DNA of 64,000 bases from Paenibacillus alvei DSM 29 (GCF_000293805.1 NZ_AMBZ01000005.1:62001-126000), one strand, 5' to 3'; shown: positions 1 through 9,665, counted from the stretch's first letter. Program-made: numbers and translations. Notes: generated from the sequence alone by a model not told the origin.

Positions 1-407
1 ACGACTTCGCGGATTTCCATGCTTCCTCCGCCGATTGACACGCCGACGACCTCGATCGCGCCGCGCTTGTCCCGCAACGTGAGGCGTGCCGTATTCGGAT
101 GCTCGCTCTCCTCCTCCGATGTCACGAAAGTAATGCGGACGCCCTGCTCTTCTGCGATGCTGAGGGCATTCGGAATTCGTTCGTCTGACGTATCAAAGTC
201 CAAGATTCCGCTTACGATTGCCATATCGGTCCCATGGCCTTTGTACGTTTTCGCAAATGAACCGTATAAGGTAACCGTGACGGATTCTGGCAGTCGTCCG
301 AACAGATTGCGGGCTGCGCGTCCAATTCGGTTGGCTCCTGCCGTATGCGAGCTGGATGGGCCGATCATGATAGGGCCAATAATATCAAATACAGATGTGA
401 ACGGCAT
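1..407 (-). CDS. sdaAB: L-serine dehydratase, iron-sulfur type, beta subunit (5' part)
   Basis: With SdaAA this subunit forms the oxygen-sensitive [4Fe-4S] enzyme that deaminates L-serine to pyruvate and ammonia in the cytoplasm. Only about the first 135 codons are present; the gene runs off the left edge. Translation from the ATG at 407 gives the family opening DIIGPIMIGPSSSHT and then YGSFAKTYKGHGTDMAI, both typical of SdaAB. A run of six G lies 8 nt upstream of the ATG as ribosome site. It starts 67 nt after the stop of the EIIC-like permease on the same strand, so the two are probably cotranscribed, and an alpha subunit gene is expected just beyond the edge. Confidence 0.9.
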   Translation of the reverse strand, partial: MPFTSVFDIIGPIMIGPSSSHTAGANRIGRAARNLFGRLPESVTVTLYGSFAKTYKGHGTDMAIVSGILDFDTSDERIPNALSIAEEQGVRITFVTSEEESEHPNTARLTLRDKRGAIEVVGVSIGGGSMEIREV

Positions 408-474
408 AATAATTCCCCCCTTACAAAGGAATTGATGGATGACTGAGACTATTTTTGTTATATCTTGTTCTGGT

Positions 475-1536
475 TTACGCCACTTCAGTGCCGGCTGCGG
501 CTGCAGGCTTAGGAGAAAGCGCGGTTCCGCGAATCTCAGCGACCGTGCGGATCTTACATTTTTTGAAGATCAGCGAGCCGATGTAACCTGCCGTGATGCC
601 GCATAGTGCGCAAAGGGCTGCCGCAATCGTTACCGTCAGCGGATCGTTGAAGCCGTACATCACCATGAGTCCCGCAATTGGGGTTGCAGTACCTGTCGCA
701 TTATTCGTCAGATTGAACAAAGCTACGACGACCCCAGCCATCGCTCCTCCCAAGAAGTTGGTTACATATACCGGAATCGGATTGGCTGATATGATGTCTG
801 CTTGCGTTAATGGTTCAATCGCTACCGCAATCGTGTCTCTCCGGTCACCAAACTTCATACGATGGAAAAAGACGAAGTTCATGAAGGATGATCCCATGAC
901 GGACAAAGCTCCGATGGCCATCGGCAAGCCCGTAAGTCCCAGCATGGCAGTCAGCGCCATCGAGCTGAGCGGTGCGGTTGCGACGACGGTTATAACTCCA
1001 CCGAGCACGATACCCATAACGATTGGGTTATCATTTGCTGCCGTTGTAATGATGCCGCCAATATTAAGCAGTGTTGCATTGACTACTGGCGTTGCTATGT
1101 TTGCTACAAATCTAACAAGCGGTGCGGCAACGATGATGCATACGATGAGATCTAGTCCGTCCGGAACTTTCTTCTCGATTAGTTTGACAAGGAACGATAC
1201 GAGATAACCGGCAATGAAGCCAGGCAGCAATCCTGTTCCCGCACACGCTGCCCCCAGCAGCAGAGCATAGACGGGGGAAACGCCCATTGCGAGCGCTACC
1301 AATGCGGCTGCGACCACACCGCCCATACTGCCGGAAGCGAGCCCAACCTCTTTGGCAAGACTGAAGCCAAACAAATCGCCACCTACATAACTTTGAAATG
1401 CTTCTACCAAAAAACTGGCAACTGCCGCACTTGCCAAGGCCCCCATTGCCTTCATGCCGTTAGGCGCTTTAAAGCTGAAAAGGGAGAAAAGGGACAATAC
1501 GAGCAATAGTAGGGCTGTACCGATTACGATGTCCAT
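475..1536 (-). CDS. PTS EIIC-like membrane permease (PTS_EIIC_2 family)
   Basis: A 353-residue, Gly/Ala-rich polytopic membrane protein with about ten hydrophobic segments, resembling the EIIC-type family often labelled 'PTS sugar transporter subunit IIC' (Pfam PTS_EIIC_2). No EIIA or EIIB gene is visible beside it. The start is put at the ATG at 1536 because GGAGGAG lies 9 nt upstream; a longer reading to 1590 lacks such a site and its first residues are hydrophilic. It precedes sdaAB by 67 nt, so serine or a related amino acid is a reasonable substrate guess, but that is inference from context only. A cre-like site and paired operators lie upstream. Confidence 0.75.
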   Translation of the reverse strand: MDIVIGTALLLLVLSLFSLFSFKAPNGMKAMGALASAAVASFLVEAFQSYVGGDLFGFSLAKEVGLASGSMGGVVAAALVALAMGVSPVYALLLGAACAGTGLLPGFIAGYLVSFLVKLIEKKVPDGLDLIVCIIVAAPLVRFVANIATPVVNATLLNIGGIITTAANDNPIVMGIVLGGVITVVATAPLSSMALTAMLGLTGLPMAIGALSVMGSSFMNFVFFHRMKFGDRRDTIAVAIEPLTQADIISANPIPVYVTNFLGGAMAGVVVALFNLTNNATGTATPIAGLMVMYGFNDPLTVTIAAALCALCGITAGYIGSLIFKKCKIRTVAEIRGTALSPKPAAAAGTEVA

Positions 1537-1570
1537 ACGTGAAGCTCCTCCTTCATGGGTACATATTAGT

Positions 1571-1584
1571 GGTAACCGCTTACA
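1571..1584 (-). promoter_or_regulatory. cre-like CcpA site upstream of the permease-sda genes
   Basis: On the minus strand the site reads TGTAAGCGGTTACC, which fits the catabolite-response consensus TGWAANCGNTNWCA except for the last base. It lies 35-48 nt upstream of the permease start codon, a position suited to CcpA repression. This is a pattern match only. Confidence 0.55.
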
Positions 1585-1664
1585 AAACATTTAAGGCGCA
1601 TTTTTACTGCTACATGATTGATTAAATAAAATTTTTAATTAATGATTAATTAACTCAAAAATAA

Positions 1665-1697
1665 TTGAGTTTATCAACTACAACTTGATTGTATCAA
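1665..1697. promoter_or_regulatory. Tandem operator-like sites, permease side
   Basis: Two 13-bp near-palindromes, TTGAGTTTATCAA (1665-1677) and TTGATTGTATCAA (1685-1697), begin 20 bp apart, about two helical turns. The second fits TTGATnnnATCAA exactly and the first differs at one base. The same motif recurs as a pair upstream of the divergent YheO-type regulator, so these are likely its operators. Confidence 0.5.
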
Positions 1698-1972
1698 CTT
1701 TTTTTCAATTACACAATTCTTTTATACGTATTTTCGGAAATTGACGCAATTTACCATAACTAAGCAATTTGCCATGGATAATGATTCAAGGGATAAAGGA
1801 GCAAAACAAAAAGGGAAACGCTTTAATCCCTTTAAATGAGCGTGTCTTCCTATTAATATAGGGACTTCAGTACAACTAATATCGGTGGATGGTTTTGGTA
1901 GTAAAAAAGAAACGGGGATTGATTGAGGCTGGAGTTAGCGTTATGATAATAGTAATTCATCATTACTGTATG

Positions 1973-2004
1973 TTGATTCAATCAACTTTAGTTTATATGA
2001 TCAA
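1973..2004. promoter_or_regulatory. Tandem operator-like sites, regulator side
   Basis: TTGATTCAATCAA (1973-1985, a perfect TTGATnnnATCAA, extended to a 7-bp arm palindrome 1972-1986) and TTTATATGATCAA (1992-2004, one mismatch) begin 19 bp apart. The arrangement mirrors the pair at 1665-1697. About 125 nt separate it from the regulator start at 2129, consistent with autoregulation. Confidence 0.5.
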
Positions 2005-2128
2005 CTATTTTTGATTACGAGATTGTCCAGAGCGCCATTATTATTTTGTATCAAGCAATATAATATTTCTCGAATGACAAAGAGATCTTCTGGTCAAATT
2101 CGGGTTGTCTAAGGAAGGACTTGATGCA

Positions 2129-2803
2129 ATGAATACAAAATTTACAGTGCAAGATCATTTAATTTTACAATCCTACGATGCAGTAGTAGAGGGGTTGGCC
2201 AAATATTTGGGGACTGCTTCGGAAATTGTTCTTCATAGCTTAGAAGATTATCAGCATTCGGTTGTTAAAATCGCCAACGGGCATCATACAGGCAGAGAAC
2301 TGGGAGCGCCTATCACCAATATAGCTTTGCAAATGCTGCAAGAAATTGAACAAACCAATGGGAAGCAATCGCTCAGCTATTTTACGAGAAGCAAGAATAA
2401 TCGCCTGATGAAGTCCAGCACAATCGCGATTCGGGGTGATAGCGACAAGATTATCGGCCTGCTTTGCATCAACATGAATATTGACGAATCTTTTGCCGAT
2501 GTGCTGCAAACCTTCCTGCCGCAACCAGAAATGGATTCAAAGGGGCAGTCCGAGCATTTTGCTTCCTCCGTGGAGGATATGATTCAAGAAACGATTGAAC
2601 GAACGATTGAAGAGGTCGATGCTTCTCCAGACATCTCTTATGCGAACCGGAACAAGCATATTATCGGCCTGCTGCATGAACGGGGCGTATTCAACCTGAG
2701 GGATGCGGTCACCATCGTGGCAAACGCGCTGAAAATCACAAAGCATACGGTTTATCTGCATTTGCGCAATATCACTTCCAAAAGCGAAAAAGCAACGAAA
2801 TAG
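2129..2803 (+). CDS. YheO/DauR-type transcriptional regulator (PAS-like plus HTH)
   Basis: A 224-residue DNA-binding regulator. Residues about 10-120 match the YheO-like PAS domain (GTASEIVLHSLED near the start, then SSTIAIRGDSDKIIGLLCIN), and the C-terminal 60 residues form the HTH_22-type domain (GVFNLRDAVTIVANALKITKHTVYLHLR, quoted in parts: GVFNLRDAVTIVA, ITKHTVYLHLR). In DauR, a member of this family, the regulator controls amino-acid catabolism genes. The ATG at 2129 is preferred because AAGGAAGGA lies 9 nt upstream; a TTG at 2105 is possible. It faces the permease-sda genes across a region with paired inverted repeats, so it probably controls them and itself, perhaps in response to an amino acid. 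Confidence 0.8.
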   Translation: MNTKFTVQDHLILQSYDAVVEGLAKYLGTASEIVLHSLEDYQHSVVKIANGHHTGRELGAPITNIALQMLQEIEQTNGKQSLSYFTRSKNNRLMKSSTIAIRGDSDKIIGLLCINMNIDESFADVLQTFLPQPEMDSKGQSEHFASSVEDMIQETIERTIEEVDASPDISYANRNKHIIGLLHERGVFNLRDAVTIVANALKITKHTVYLHLRNITSKSEKATK

Positions 2804-2834
2804 AGATAGAATGAACGAAGATCATAGCAGGATT

Positions 2835-2873
2835 AGCGACCGGTTTTTCAATTAAGCCAGGTCGCTGTTTTTT
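2835..2873 (+). terminator. Intrinsic terminator after the YheO-type regulator
   Basis: AGCGACC (2835-2841) pairs with GGTCGCT (2860-2866), followed by TTTTTT at 2868-2873. It lies 32 nt after the regulator's stop. Confidence 0.8.
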
Positions 2874-3044
2874 GCGGGCAACATCTGTTATAAGGCCAGC
2901 CTCCCCTTCAGGGAAAGATGCATGTAAACTTTCCCAATCAACTTTCAACAGATTCCATTCGTGTTTAGTCCCCTTGGATCAAGAGATTCCTTTCATTTAA
3001 GCTCCGGAACACTGCGGGTATCGGCTCGCGAGATTGTACGCAGT

Positions 3045-3092
3045 CATGCTCATCGCAAAAAAGACCGTGTAAGGCTGTTTGCGATAAGCATG
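3045..3092. repeat. Long imperfect inverted repeat between convergent genes
   Basis: CATGCT (3045-3050) and ATCGCAAA (3052-3059) pair with TTTGCGAT (3078-3085) and AGCATG (3087-3092), giving 14 bp of stem with one C/A mismatch and an 18-nt loop. It sits 37 nt beyond the amt stop. There is no T-run directly after the stem on either strand, so terminator function is uncertain. Nothing else is recognised in 2874-3128. Confidence 0.5.
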
Positions 3093-3128
3093 ATTCTTCC
3101 AAAATCATAACTGTCAATCTGTATGGAT

Positions 3129-4604
3129 CTATCTTAAATGGAAAGTCCGGGGCAAGTAGGACACTCGCTTCACGTTTTCCTCATCTGATTCAGTTCTGAA
3201 TGGTTCTGGCATGTCTGAATCAGCACGTTTAAAATGCTCAGGATAGCCATACTCGCCATGCTCACTTATATCCAAGCCGATACATTCTTGCTCCGCTTGA
3301 ACGCGCAAGCCGACCAACCGTTTCCCTGCATACAGCAGAACATAAGAACTGACAAATGCGAATCCGCCCGCAGCCAGAATTCCATAGGCTTGCACCCATA
3401 GCTGATGCAGACTGCCAGTATCCAGCCAACCTCCTTGGCCTACACCAACCTTCTCCGCCAATGCCGAAGTGGCGAATATCCCATTAGATAGTGTCCCCCA
3501 TATCCCTGCCACCCCATGTACCGACAAGGCTGAGACTGGGTCATCAATTCGAAGCCGCTCGAACCAGAGCGCACTGTAATACACTAGAATACCAGCCACC
3601 AAACCAATTACGATTGCCGCCCAAGGCTCCACGAATGCACACGAAGCTGTGATCGCAACCAAGCCAGCCAGCATTCCATTCAATATGGTAGGCACATCTG
3701 CTCTGCCGCTGCGCAACCAACTGATCGCAAGCGCCGCTACAGCTCCTGCCGAAGCTCCAAGCTGTGTGTTCATGGCAACATATCCGAAAAAGCCATCTCC
3801 AACCGACAACGTACTACCTGCATTGAAACCAAACCATCCCACCCACAATAAAAGCACACCGAGCGTTATATATACTTGGTTGTGTCCTTTAATTTTCCTA
3901 GATGAACCGTCTGGATGGTATTTGTTCATGCGCGGCTTCAGCAGCAATGTCGCTGCCATCGCTGCCATAGCCCCCGTCAGATGAACTACCGTAGAACCGG
4001 CAAAATCCTGCTTGCCGTGCATCGCAAGCCAGCCGCCTCCCCATATCCAGTGAGCAATAACTGGGTAAATAAATGCTGTGAACAGAATCGTAAACCAAAT
4101 GTAGGCGGACAATCGCGCACGCTCAGCAAATCCGCCCCACACGATAGAGAGTGATACAGCAGCAAAGGCCAATTGGAAGGTAAAAAATACGGAAGGCGGC
4201 AAACCTGCAGAGGCTGCTGGAGCAAAAAAGAAATCACCCCAACCTATAAACGCATTCCCATTGATGCCAAAAATCAAACCATAGCCGACTGCCCAAAATA
4301 TAAGGGAGCCAAGCCCAACCGTAACAACCGTCTTTGCGGCAATATGACCCGCATTTTTCATACGCGCGGATCCCGCTTCCAGCAGGATGAATCCAGCTTG
4401 CATAAGCAGCACCAAAATAGCCGACAGCATGATCCACAACGCGTTCAATCCAGATTCTAATGATTGCACAGAAGCCTCTCCGGCAGCGTTGACAGCTCCC
4501 GGAATGAGGTTAAAACATGCAAATCCAATACCAAGCAAACCTGCCCCCATACGGAGACGCCTGCCAGCACTCCGATTGAGGTTCTTGTCTCTGTACTCCC
4601 ACAT
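3129..4604 (-). CDS. amt: Ammonium transporter (Amt/MEP/Rh family)
   Basis: An ammonium channel in the cytoplasmic membrane. After a basic N-terminus and a signal-like hydrophobic segment come about eleven membrane spans. The twin pore histidines appear in STVVHLTGA and SALSVHGVAGIWGTL, and the family segment ILLEAGSARMKNAGHIAAKT is present. About 70 hydrophilic residues follow the last span, longer than in many Amt proteins. The ATG at 4604 has AGGAGT 10 nt upstream; an in-frame ATG at 4622 would add six residues but has no ribosome site. No glnB/glnK gene adjoins it. Two perfect GlnR/TnrA boxes and a good sigma-A promoter lie upstream, so nitrogen control is very likely. Confidence 0.95.
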   Translation of the reverse strand: MWEYRDKNLNRSAGRRLRMGAGLLGIGFACFNLIPGAVNAAGEASVQSLESGLNALWIMLSAILVLLMQAGFILLEAGSARMKNAGHIAAKTVVTVGLGSLIFWAVGYGLIFGINGNAFIGWGDFFFAPAASAGLPPSVFFTFQLAFAAVSLSIVWGGFAERARLSAYIWFTILFTAFIYPVIAHWIWGGGWLAMHGKQDFAGSTVVHLTGAMAAMAATLLLKPRMNKYHPDGSSRKIKGHNQVYITLGVLLLWVGWFGFNAGSTLSVGDGFFGYVAMNTQLGASAGAVAALAISWLRSGRADVPTILNGMLAGLVAITASCAFVEPWAAIVIGLVAGILVYYSALWFERLRIDDPVSALSVHGVAGIWGTLSNGIFATSALAEKVGVGQGGWLDTGSLHQLWVQAYGILAAGGFAFVSSYVLLYAGKRLVGLRVQAEQECIGLDISEHGEYGYPEHFKRADSDMPEPFRTESDEENVKRVSYLPRTFHLR

Positions 4605-4629
4605 TTCCTCCACACTCCTCATTCATAAA

Positions 4630-4646
4630 TGTTAGTTTATATAACA
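4630..4646. promoter_or_regulatory. GlnR/TnrA box, promoter-proximal (downstream site)
   Basis: TGTTAGTTTATATAACA is a perfect match to TGTNAN7TNACA. It falls about 15-31 nt downstream of the inferred transcription start, a position typical of repression. The consensus is established for Bacillus and Paenibacillus nitrogen genes; the role here is inferred. Confidence 0.75.
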
Positions 4647-4667
4647 TTAAAAATTATTATTAGAGGA

Positions 4668-4696
4668 ATTATATAAAGGTAAATTGTGCAAATCAA
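4668..4696 (-). promoter_or_regulatory. Sigma-A promoter of amt
   Basis: On the minus strand, -35 TTGATT (4696-4691), a 17-bp spacer and -10 TATAAT (4673-4668). Transcription would start near 4661, leaving a leader of about 57 nt that contains the promoter-proximal GlnR/TnrA box. Confidence 0.7.
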
Positions 4697-4745
4697 TGGG
4701 TTCTGTTATAAAATCCATGAATTGCGTCAAGTTATACAAATCTTA

Positions 4746-4762
4746 TGTAATATAATCTTACA
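4746..4762. promoter_or_regulatory. GlnR/TnrA box, upstream site
   Basis: TGTAATATAATCTTACA is a second perfect TGTNAN7TNACA match, centred about 93 nt upstream of the inferred amt start point, as expected for an activating site. Confidence 0.75.
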
Positions 4763-4785
4763 TATAGTATTCATAAAAATGGTGA

Positions 4786-4820
4786 TAAATAAAAAGACTG
4801 CAGAATATATTCTGCAGTCT
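4786..4820 (-). terminator. Intrinsic terminator after the M1 peptidase gene
   Basis: A perfect 12-bp palindrome, AGACTGCAGAAT / ATTCTGCAGTCT (4795-4806 and 4809-4820). On the minus strand it is followed by TTTTTATTTATC. It lies 65 nt after the peptidase stop. Confidence 0.85.
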
Positions 4821-4884
4821 AAGTCTTACATTCTCGCTTCATTTGGCTTGGATTGTTTAATCTAATGCAGCACTATTTCTTAGT

Positions 4885-7121
4885 TTACTCGGCTTGTTCA
4901 AAAAACTTGGCAATCGGATTTTCAACATGCTTTTCTTTATAAATAGAACCATCAACCTTTTTCACAATATGCTGCTGAAAATTGCTTGTAACCGACAAGC
5001 TCTGAAAACCAATTCCCGTCAGCAACTGTTCTGCCGACTCCTGCTTCATATGATCATCTGTCCAGAAATAATGCACCACAAGACGATCCTTATTGTACGG
5101 ATGCTTAATTCCGTATCCACCCAGCAGTCCTGGTTTGTTCATGACTTCTTTCCAAGGGAAGCCCGCTTGTTCAGCCTTCGCAATTATAGCCGGCTTTAAT
5201 GCTTGAATAAATGAATTGGACTTCGGATTACCAATTACAATGACATTGCTCTTGGCCAGAGAAGTCTCCAACTGTTTTTTCACAGCCTGCTTCTCGCTCA
5301 AGAACACAGGTTTAACGCCGCCCATGTTCAACACATTGGAAATATTCTCGAAAAATTGCTCTTGCTGCTTTTTCGCTTCTGCGCTTACAGGACTGCTGTA
5401 TATGATCGCCAGCGGTTCTCCATGCATCGCCTTGCTAAGCACTTTGTACATTGTCTCTTTCGGCAAACTAGGATAGGATCGATCAATTCCATCATACATT
5501 TCTAAAATCGACAACCGCATATACTCCGCCATTTCAGCTTCTGTCATCTGGAATTCCGGCTTAAGTTCAAAATTTGGCTTATTGAGATTATCATCCATTC
5601 GGTCACGCACAGCCTTGCCAAGCTGATCCTCGATCGTTTGAAGCAAACCCGCTACTGTTGCGTTGCGATACGCATAGCGATTAAAATATTCCTTCATAAA
5701 GGCATCGAACTTTTCTTGCCCAACCGTACGGTACAATTCATAAATCGCAAGGCGACCTTTTTTATAGTACAGCGCATCTGGGGAATCTCCAGCCTTGCCA
5801 TTCGGGGAATTAATTGCCCGATCCAATGAGAACGTCACAATGCGGGCACTATCAAATCCATTCATCTTGTCGCCCTGGGCATCATAGTAATACACCTTGG
5901 AAAAATCAGCAAACCCTTCATCCAAGAACGACTCGGTTTCAGAATCGTTGCCGATAATGGAATGGAACCATTGATGCGCAATCTCATGAACAAAGACAGA
6001 ATCCTTTTCAGGAACAGCATTTGGACTTACCCGCCCCATTTGGATAAGGCGTGCAAACTCAACCGCAACCCCTTCTACATGGGATTCTACGATCCGAAAA
6101 TCCGGATACTCATATTTGCCGAATTTATCCCCAAAAAACGCGATAACTTTAAACGCCTCGTCAATATACTTATTGATTACCGCAGTCTTTGCTGGGTCAT
6201 TGTTATCATTGTAATATACATATTCAATGGTTAAGCCGTTTTTGTTTTGCTTGCTTTATGGAATTTCTCACTGGAGAAGAACACGAGCTCGCGTGTCTTG
6301 TCCGACTTCGTGGTTACAATTTTGCGGCCAGCCTCAGCAGGCTTCTCCGACATCTGTCCGGGCATGGCTACTTGCAGCTTTTCCGGAACATTCAACGCAA
6401 CTTGATAGTCGGCCACCTCATAGTAATCCGTTTCAAATGTCGTGCTGTATGGCGTCTTGTTCCATTTGTGCGATGCTTCATCATACACAGACATTACCGG
6501 GAACCAATGTGCCCCATTAATGATGTCTTTATAATACGAGAGCCGCTGCGAGCCGAATGGGATCTTTGTCTTGTATTCAAGCTCCAATGTTACTTCCTCA
6601 TCCTTGCCTAATGCCTTAGTCAATTGAACGGTCAGTGCCTGCTTTTCATTTTTGGTAGCGAGAGTTGTCCCGGACGAAGCGTCCTTTACGCTGATGATGT
6701 CAATGCCGCCAAGGAAATCCTCAGGCTTCTTATCTGGGTATTCTTTTGCAATTTCCTTGTTTTTACTAACGAACATGCCTGATTGTGTATCCTTCGAGCG
6801 GTTGGCATCCGCGAACAGCCGGAATACAACATCATTCAACTTGTCCTTGGACATATTGCGATATTTCACTGTCTGCTTGCCTGTAATCGTCATATCGTCC
6901 GTATTCAGCTTCGCTTGTATATCATATTGAATATGTGGAATCTCGCTTTGTTGAGATCGTGTTCCTGCCGTGGAAAGCGTCTTGCCTTGATCTTCCGCAG
7001 CCACCTGCGCATAGACTGTACCACCAGATGTCAACGGAGCAGCAAGCAGTGTAAATGCCATCGCACATGCTACCGTTGTATGTAGCAATTGTCTCCCTGT
7101 AAGCTTCATTCGTCCAATCAC
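4885..7121 (-). pseudogene. M1-family metallopeptidase (aminopeptidase N-like), frameshifted
   Basis: A secreted or membrane-associated zinc peptidase. The first part (7121-6231) has a signal peptide ending near VYAQ and the beta-rich N-terminal domain of M1 enzymes. The second part carries the catalytic motif HEIAHQWFH with the third zinc ligand in FLDEGFADF. The two are in different frames: the upstream frame ends at 6231, but the next frame runs on without a break (NGLTIEYVYYN, GKYEYPDFRIVE) into the HEXXH region. Adding one A to the A5 run near 6236-6240 restores a single 745-residue protein. GTG at 7121 has GGGAG 7 nt upstream. Either a real frameshift or a base-calling error. Confidence 0.85.
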
Positions 7122-7258
7122 TTCTTTCTCCCTTTTGTTTCATCACATGATGATACATTCAATTATAGTGCACGTTGACCATTGAATCGTTCGATTTTCC
7201 TTATCATTGCCTTACATTATTGTCATGTTGGTTAATGATAAGATAGATAGTCTTGCAG

Positions 7259-7290
7259 AAAAAAGAAGGCACCCGTCTATGACGAGTGCC
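7259..7290 (-). terminator. Intrinsic terminator after thrS
   Basis: GGCACTCGTC and GACGGGTGCC pair around ATA on the minus strand, followed by TTCTTTTTT. It lies 34 nt after the thrS stop. Confidence 0.85.
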
Positions 7291-7323
7291 CTCTCTATAT
7301 GAAGGATGCCTCTAACAAGCCCC

Positions 7324-9297
7324 TTATTTTTGCGAATCTTCTTGTGGAGCAGCTTGTGCAATAGAGCGAGTACGAATCTCTTCCTGCAGCAATGCAACTA
7401 CTTCTGCTACCGGCTTCATGCCAAGGTCGCCTTCTCCGCGCTTACGAACGGATACTGCGCCGTTGTTCTTCTCATTCTCCCCTACGACGAGCATGTAAGG
7501 GATTTTCTCTAACTGTGCCTCACGAATCTTGTAGCCAAGCTTCTCATTGCGCACATCTGCTTCAGCGCGGATACCTGCATCACGCAGGGATTCCGTTACT
7601 TCCTTGGCGTACTCTTCGTAGTTTGGCGATACCGGAATGACCTTCGCTTGAACTGGAGAGAGCCAAAGCGGCAACGCTCCTGCGAAGTTCTCCAGCAAGA
7701 ATGCAGTCATGCGCTCCATCGTACTGATGATGCCGCGGTGGATAACGACAGGACGGTGCTTTTGACCGTCATCGCCGACATATTCCAGCTCGAAGCGTTC
7801 AGGAAGCAAGAAGTCCAACTGTGCAGTAGACAATGTCTCTTCCTTGCCAAGCGCTGTTTTAATTTGTACGTCTAGCTTCGGTCCGTAGAATGCTGCTTCA
7901 CCTTCAGCCTCGTAGAATGGAAGACCCAATTCTTCAACAACCTCACGTAGCATGCGTTGAGACATTTCCCACATATGGTCGTCTGGGAAGTACTTCTCTG
8001 TGTCCTGCGGATCGCGATAAGACAAGCGGAAGCGGTAATCCTTAATTCCGAAATCATCATATACGCGACGGATCAAATTAATAACTCGCGCGAATTCTTC
8101 CTTGATTTGATCCGGACGGCAGAAGATATGCGCATCGTTCAATGTCATGGCACGAACACGGTGCAAACCAGTCAGCGCCCCTGACATTTCATAGCGATGC
8201 ATCGTGCCCAGTTCTGCAATACGAATTGGCAATTCGCGATAACTGCGCATGTCAGACTTGTATACCATCATATGGTGCGGACAGTTCATTGGACGAAGAA
8301 CAAGCTCTTCGTTATCCATTACCATTGTCGGGAACATATCCTCCTGGTAATGCTCCCAATGACCGGATGTTTTGTACAATTCCACGTTTGCAAGCACCGG
8401 TGTATATACGTGGCTGTATCCCAAGCGCTCTTCTATATCCACGATATAACGCTCCATTGTACGACGCAGCGTTGCACCATTCGGCAGCCAGAGCGGCAAG
8501 CCTTGTCCAACTTTTTGCGAGAAGGAGAAGATTTTCAGCTCTTTACCCAATTTGCGGTGATCGCGCTTTTTCGCTTCTTCCAGGAAGTGCAAGTATTCAT
8601 CAAGCTGTGACTTCTTCGCGAAGGCTGTACCATAAATGCGCTGCAGCATCTTGTTGTCCGAGTTGCCGCGCCAGTAAGCACCCGCCAAATTCAGAAGCTT
8701 GAATACCTTCAGCTTGCCTGTGGATGGTACGTGAGGTCCGCGGCACAAATCGAAAAATTCACCTTGGTCATAAATTGTGATCACGGAATCTTCCGGCAAA
8801 TCACGAATAAGTTCAAGCTTCAATTCATCGCCAATCTCTGTGTAGATGCGAAGCGCCTCTTCACGAGATACTTCACGGCGTTGAATTGGCAAGTTCTCAT
8901 TCACGATACGCTGCATTTCCTTCTCGATCTTCGGCAGATCTTCTGGAGTCAACGAGATATCAAGGTCGATATCGTAGTAGTATCCATCCTCAATAACTGG
9001 CCCGATACCGAGCTTCACATTCGCGTCCTTATATAGGCGCTTGATCGCTTGTGCTGTTAAGTGCGCCGTACTGTGACGAAGCACTTCAAGCCCCTCTTCT
9101 GAATCAGCAGTTACAATTTCTATCTTGGCATCTTCCTGAATTGGCGTGTACAGGTCAACAACCTTGCCATTCAGTTTTCCTGCGAGTGCAGCCTTTTTCA
9201 AGCCGCTGCTAATCGAACCCGCTACATCTTCGATTGTAGTGCCTTGTTCGTATTCACGAACAGCACCGTCTGGAAATGTTACTTTTACGTTAGACAT
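7324..9297 (-). CDS. thrS: Threonyl-tRNA synthetase
   Basis: Charges tRNA-Thr with threonine in the cytoplasm. The 657-residue length is normal. An N-terminal TGS domain is followed by the editing domain with [11 protein letters not shown] (HxxxH), then the class II catalytic core ([13 protein letters not shown] with its zinc-binding Cys and [16 protein letters not shown] motif 2) and an anticodon-binding domain ([22 protein letters not shown]). The ATG at 9297 is supported by GGGAGGAAT just upstream. A T-box leader with an ACC specifier precedes it. In Bacillus ytxC is also adjacent to thrS, as here. Confidence 0.98.
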   Translation of the reverse strand: MSNVKVTFPDGAVREYEQGTTIEDVAGSISSGLKKAALAGKLNGKVVDLYTPIQEDAKIEIVTADSEEGLEVLRHSTAHLTAQAIKRLYKDANVKLGIGPVIEDGYYYDIDLDISLTPEDLPKIEKEMQRIVNENLPIQRREVSREEALRIYTEIGDELKLELIRDLPEDSVITIYDQGEFFDLCRGPHVPSTGKLKVFKLLNLAGAYWRGNSDNKMLQRIYGTAFAKKSQLDEYLHFLEEAKKRDHRKLGKELKIFSFSQKVGQGLPLWLPNGATLRRTMERYIVDIEERLGYSHVYTPVLANVELYKTSGHWEHYQEDMFPTMVMDNEELVLRPMNCPHHMMVYKSDMRSYRELPIRIAELGTMHRYEMSGALTGLHRVRAMTLNDAHIFCRPDQIKEEFARVINLIRRVYDDFGIKDYRFRLSYRDPQDTEKYFPDDHMWEMSQRMLREVVEELGLPFYEAEGEAAFYGPKLDVQIKTALGKEETLSTAQLDFLLPERFELEYVGDDGQKHRPVVIHRGIISTMERMTAFLLENFAGALPLWLSPVQAKVIPVSPNYEEYAKEVTESLRDAGIRAEADVRNEKLGYKIREAQLEKIPYMLVVGENEKNNGAVSVRKRGEGDLGMKPVAEVVALLQEEIRTRSIAQAAPQEDSQK

Positions 9298-9329
9298 TTG
9301 CGATTCCTCCCAGTAAATATAAGCCTTAT

Positions 9330-9665
9330 AAAAATAAAAACACCCGCCCTGGAAAGGGACGAGTGTTATTGTTGACGTTAATTAACCCGTGGTTCCACCC
9401 TCATTCAACTGCTGACCAACCAATTACGAATGCATTATCGTATGCTGAAATATCGCCTCTGCGATACATCCTCACTCTTTCTTGCACCACAGCAGTCCTT
9501 GAGCATTCGGTAACGGGAATGATTCGTTGGATGATACTACCGAGTAGCCTCGTATTCCCATCCAAAGCTCGAAAGTGGTAAATAAACAGCGTATGCCGAA
9601 GGGACTTGCAGCCTTGATCCCTCTCTCTGAACGGTTCCGTCCGTTATTCATGTCTTTGTCATCGC
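9330..9665 (-). promoter_or_regulatory. T-box riboswitch of thrS
   Basis: On the minus strand the conserved T-box bulge sequence GGGTGGAACCACGGGTT (9404-9388 region) precedes a terminator stem, ACACTCGTCCC/GGGCGGGTGT, followed by TTTTTATTTTT. Upstream is a stem-I-like region with AGAGAGGGA and a specifier candidate ACC (9579-9577), the threonine codon. Uncharged tRNA-Thr would favour antitermination. Confidence 0.9.

Noticed and set aside
1813..1826. Second cre-like site, GGGAAACGCTTTAA
   Set aside because: At least three mismatches to the cre consensus on either strand.
6231..6245. Programmed -1 frameshift in the M1 peptidase (and in xkdP and xkdQ)
   Set aside because: No canonical heptamer with both codons able to re-pair, and these families are not known to use frameshifting. 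A missing base is simpler.
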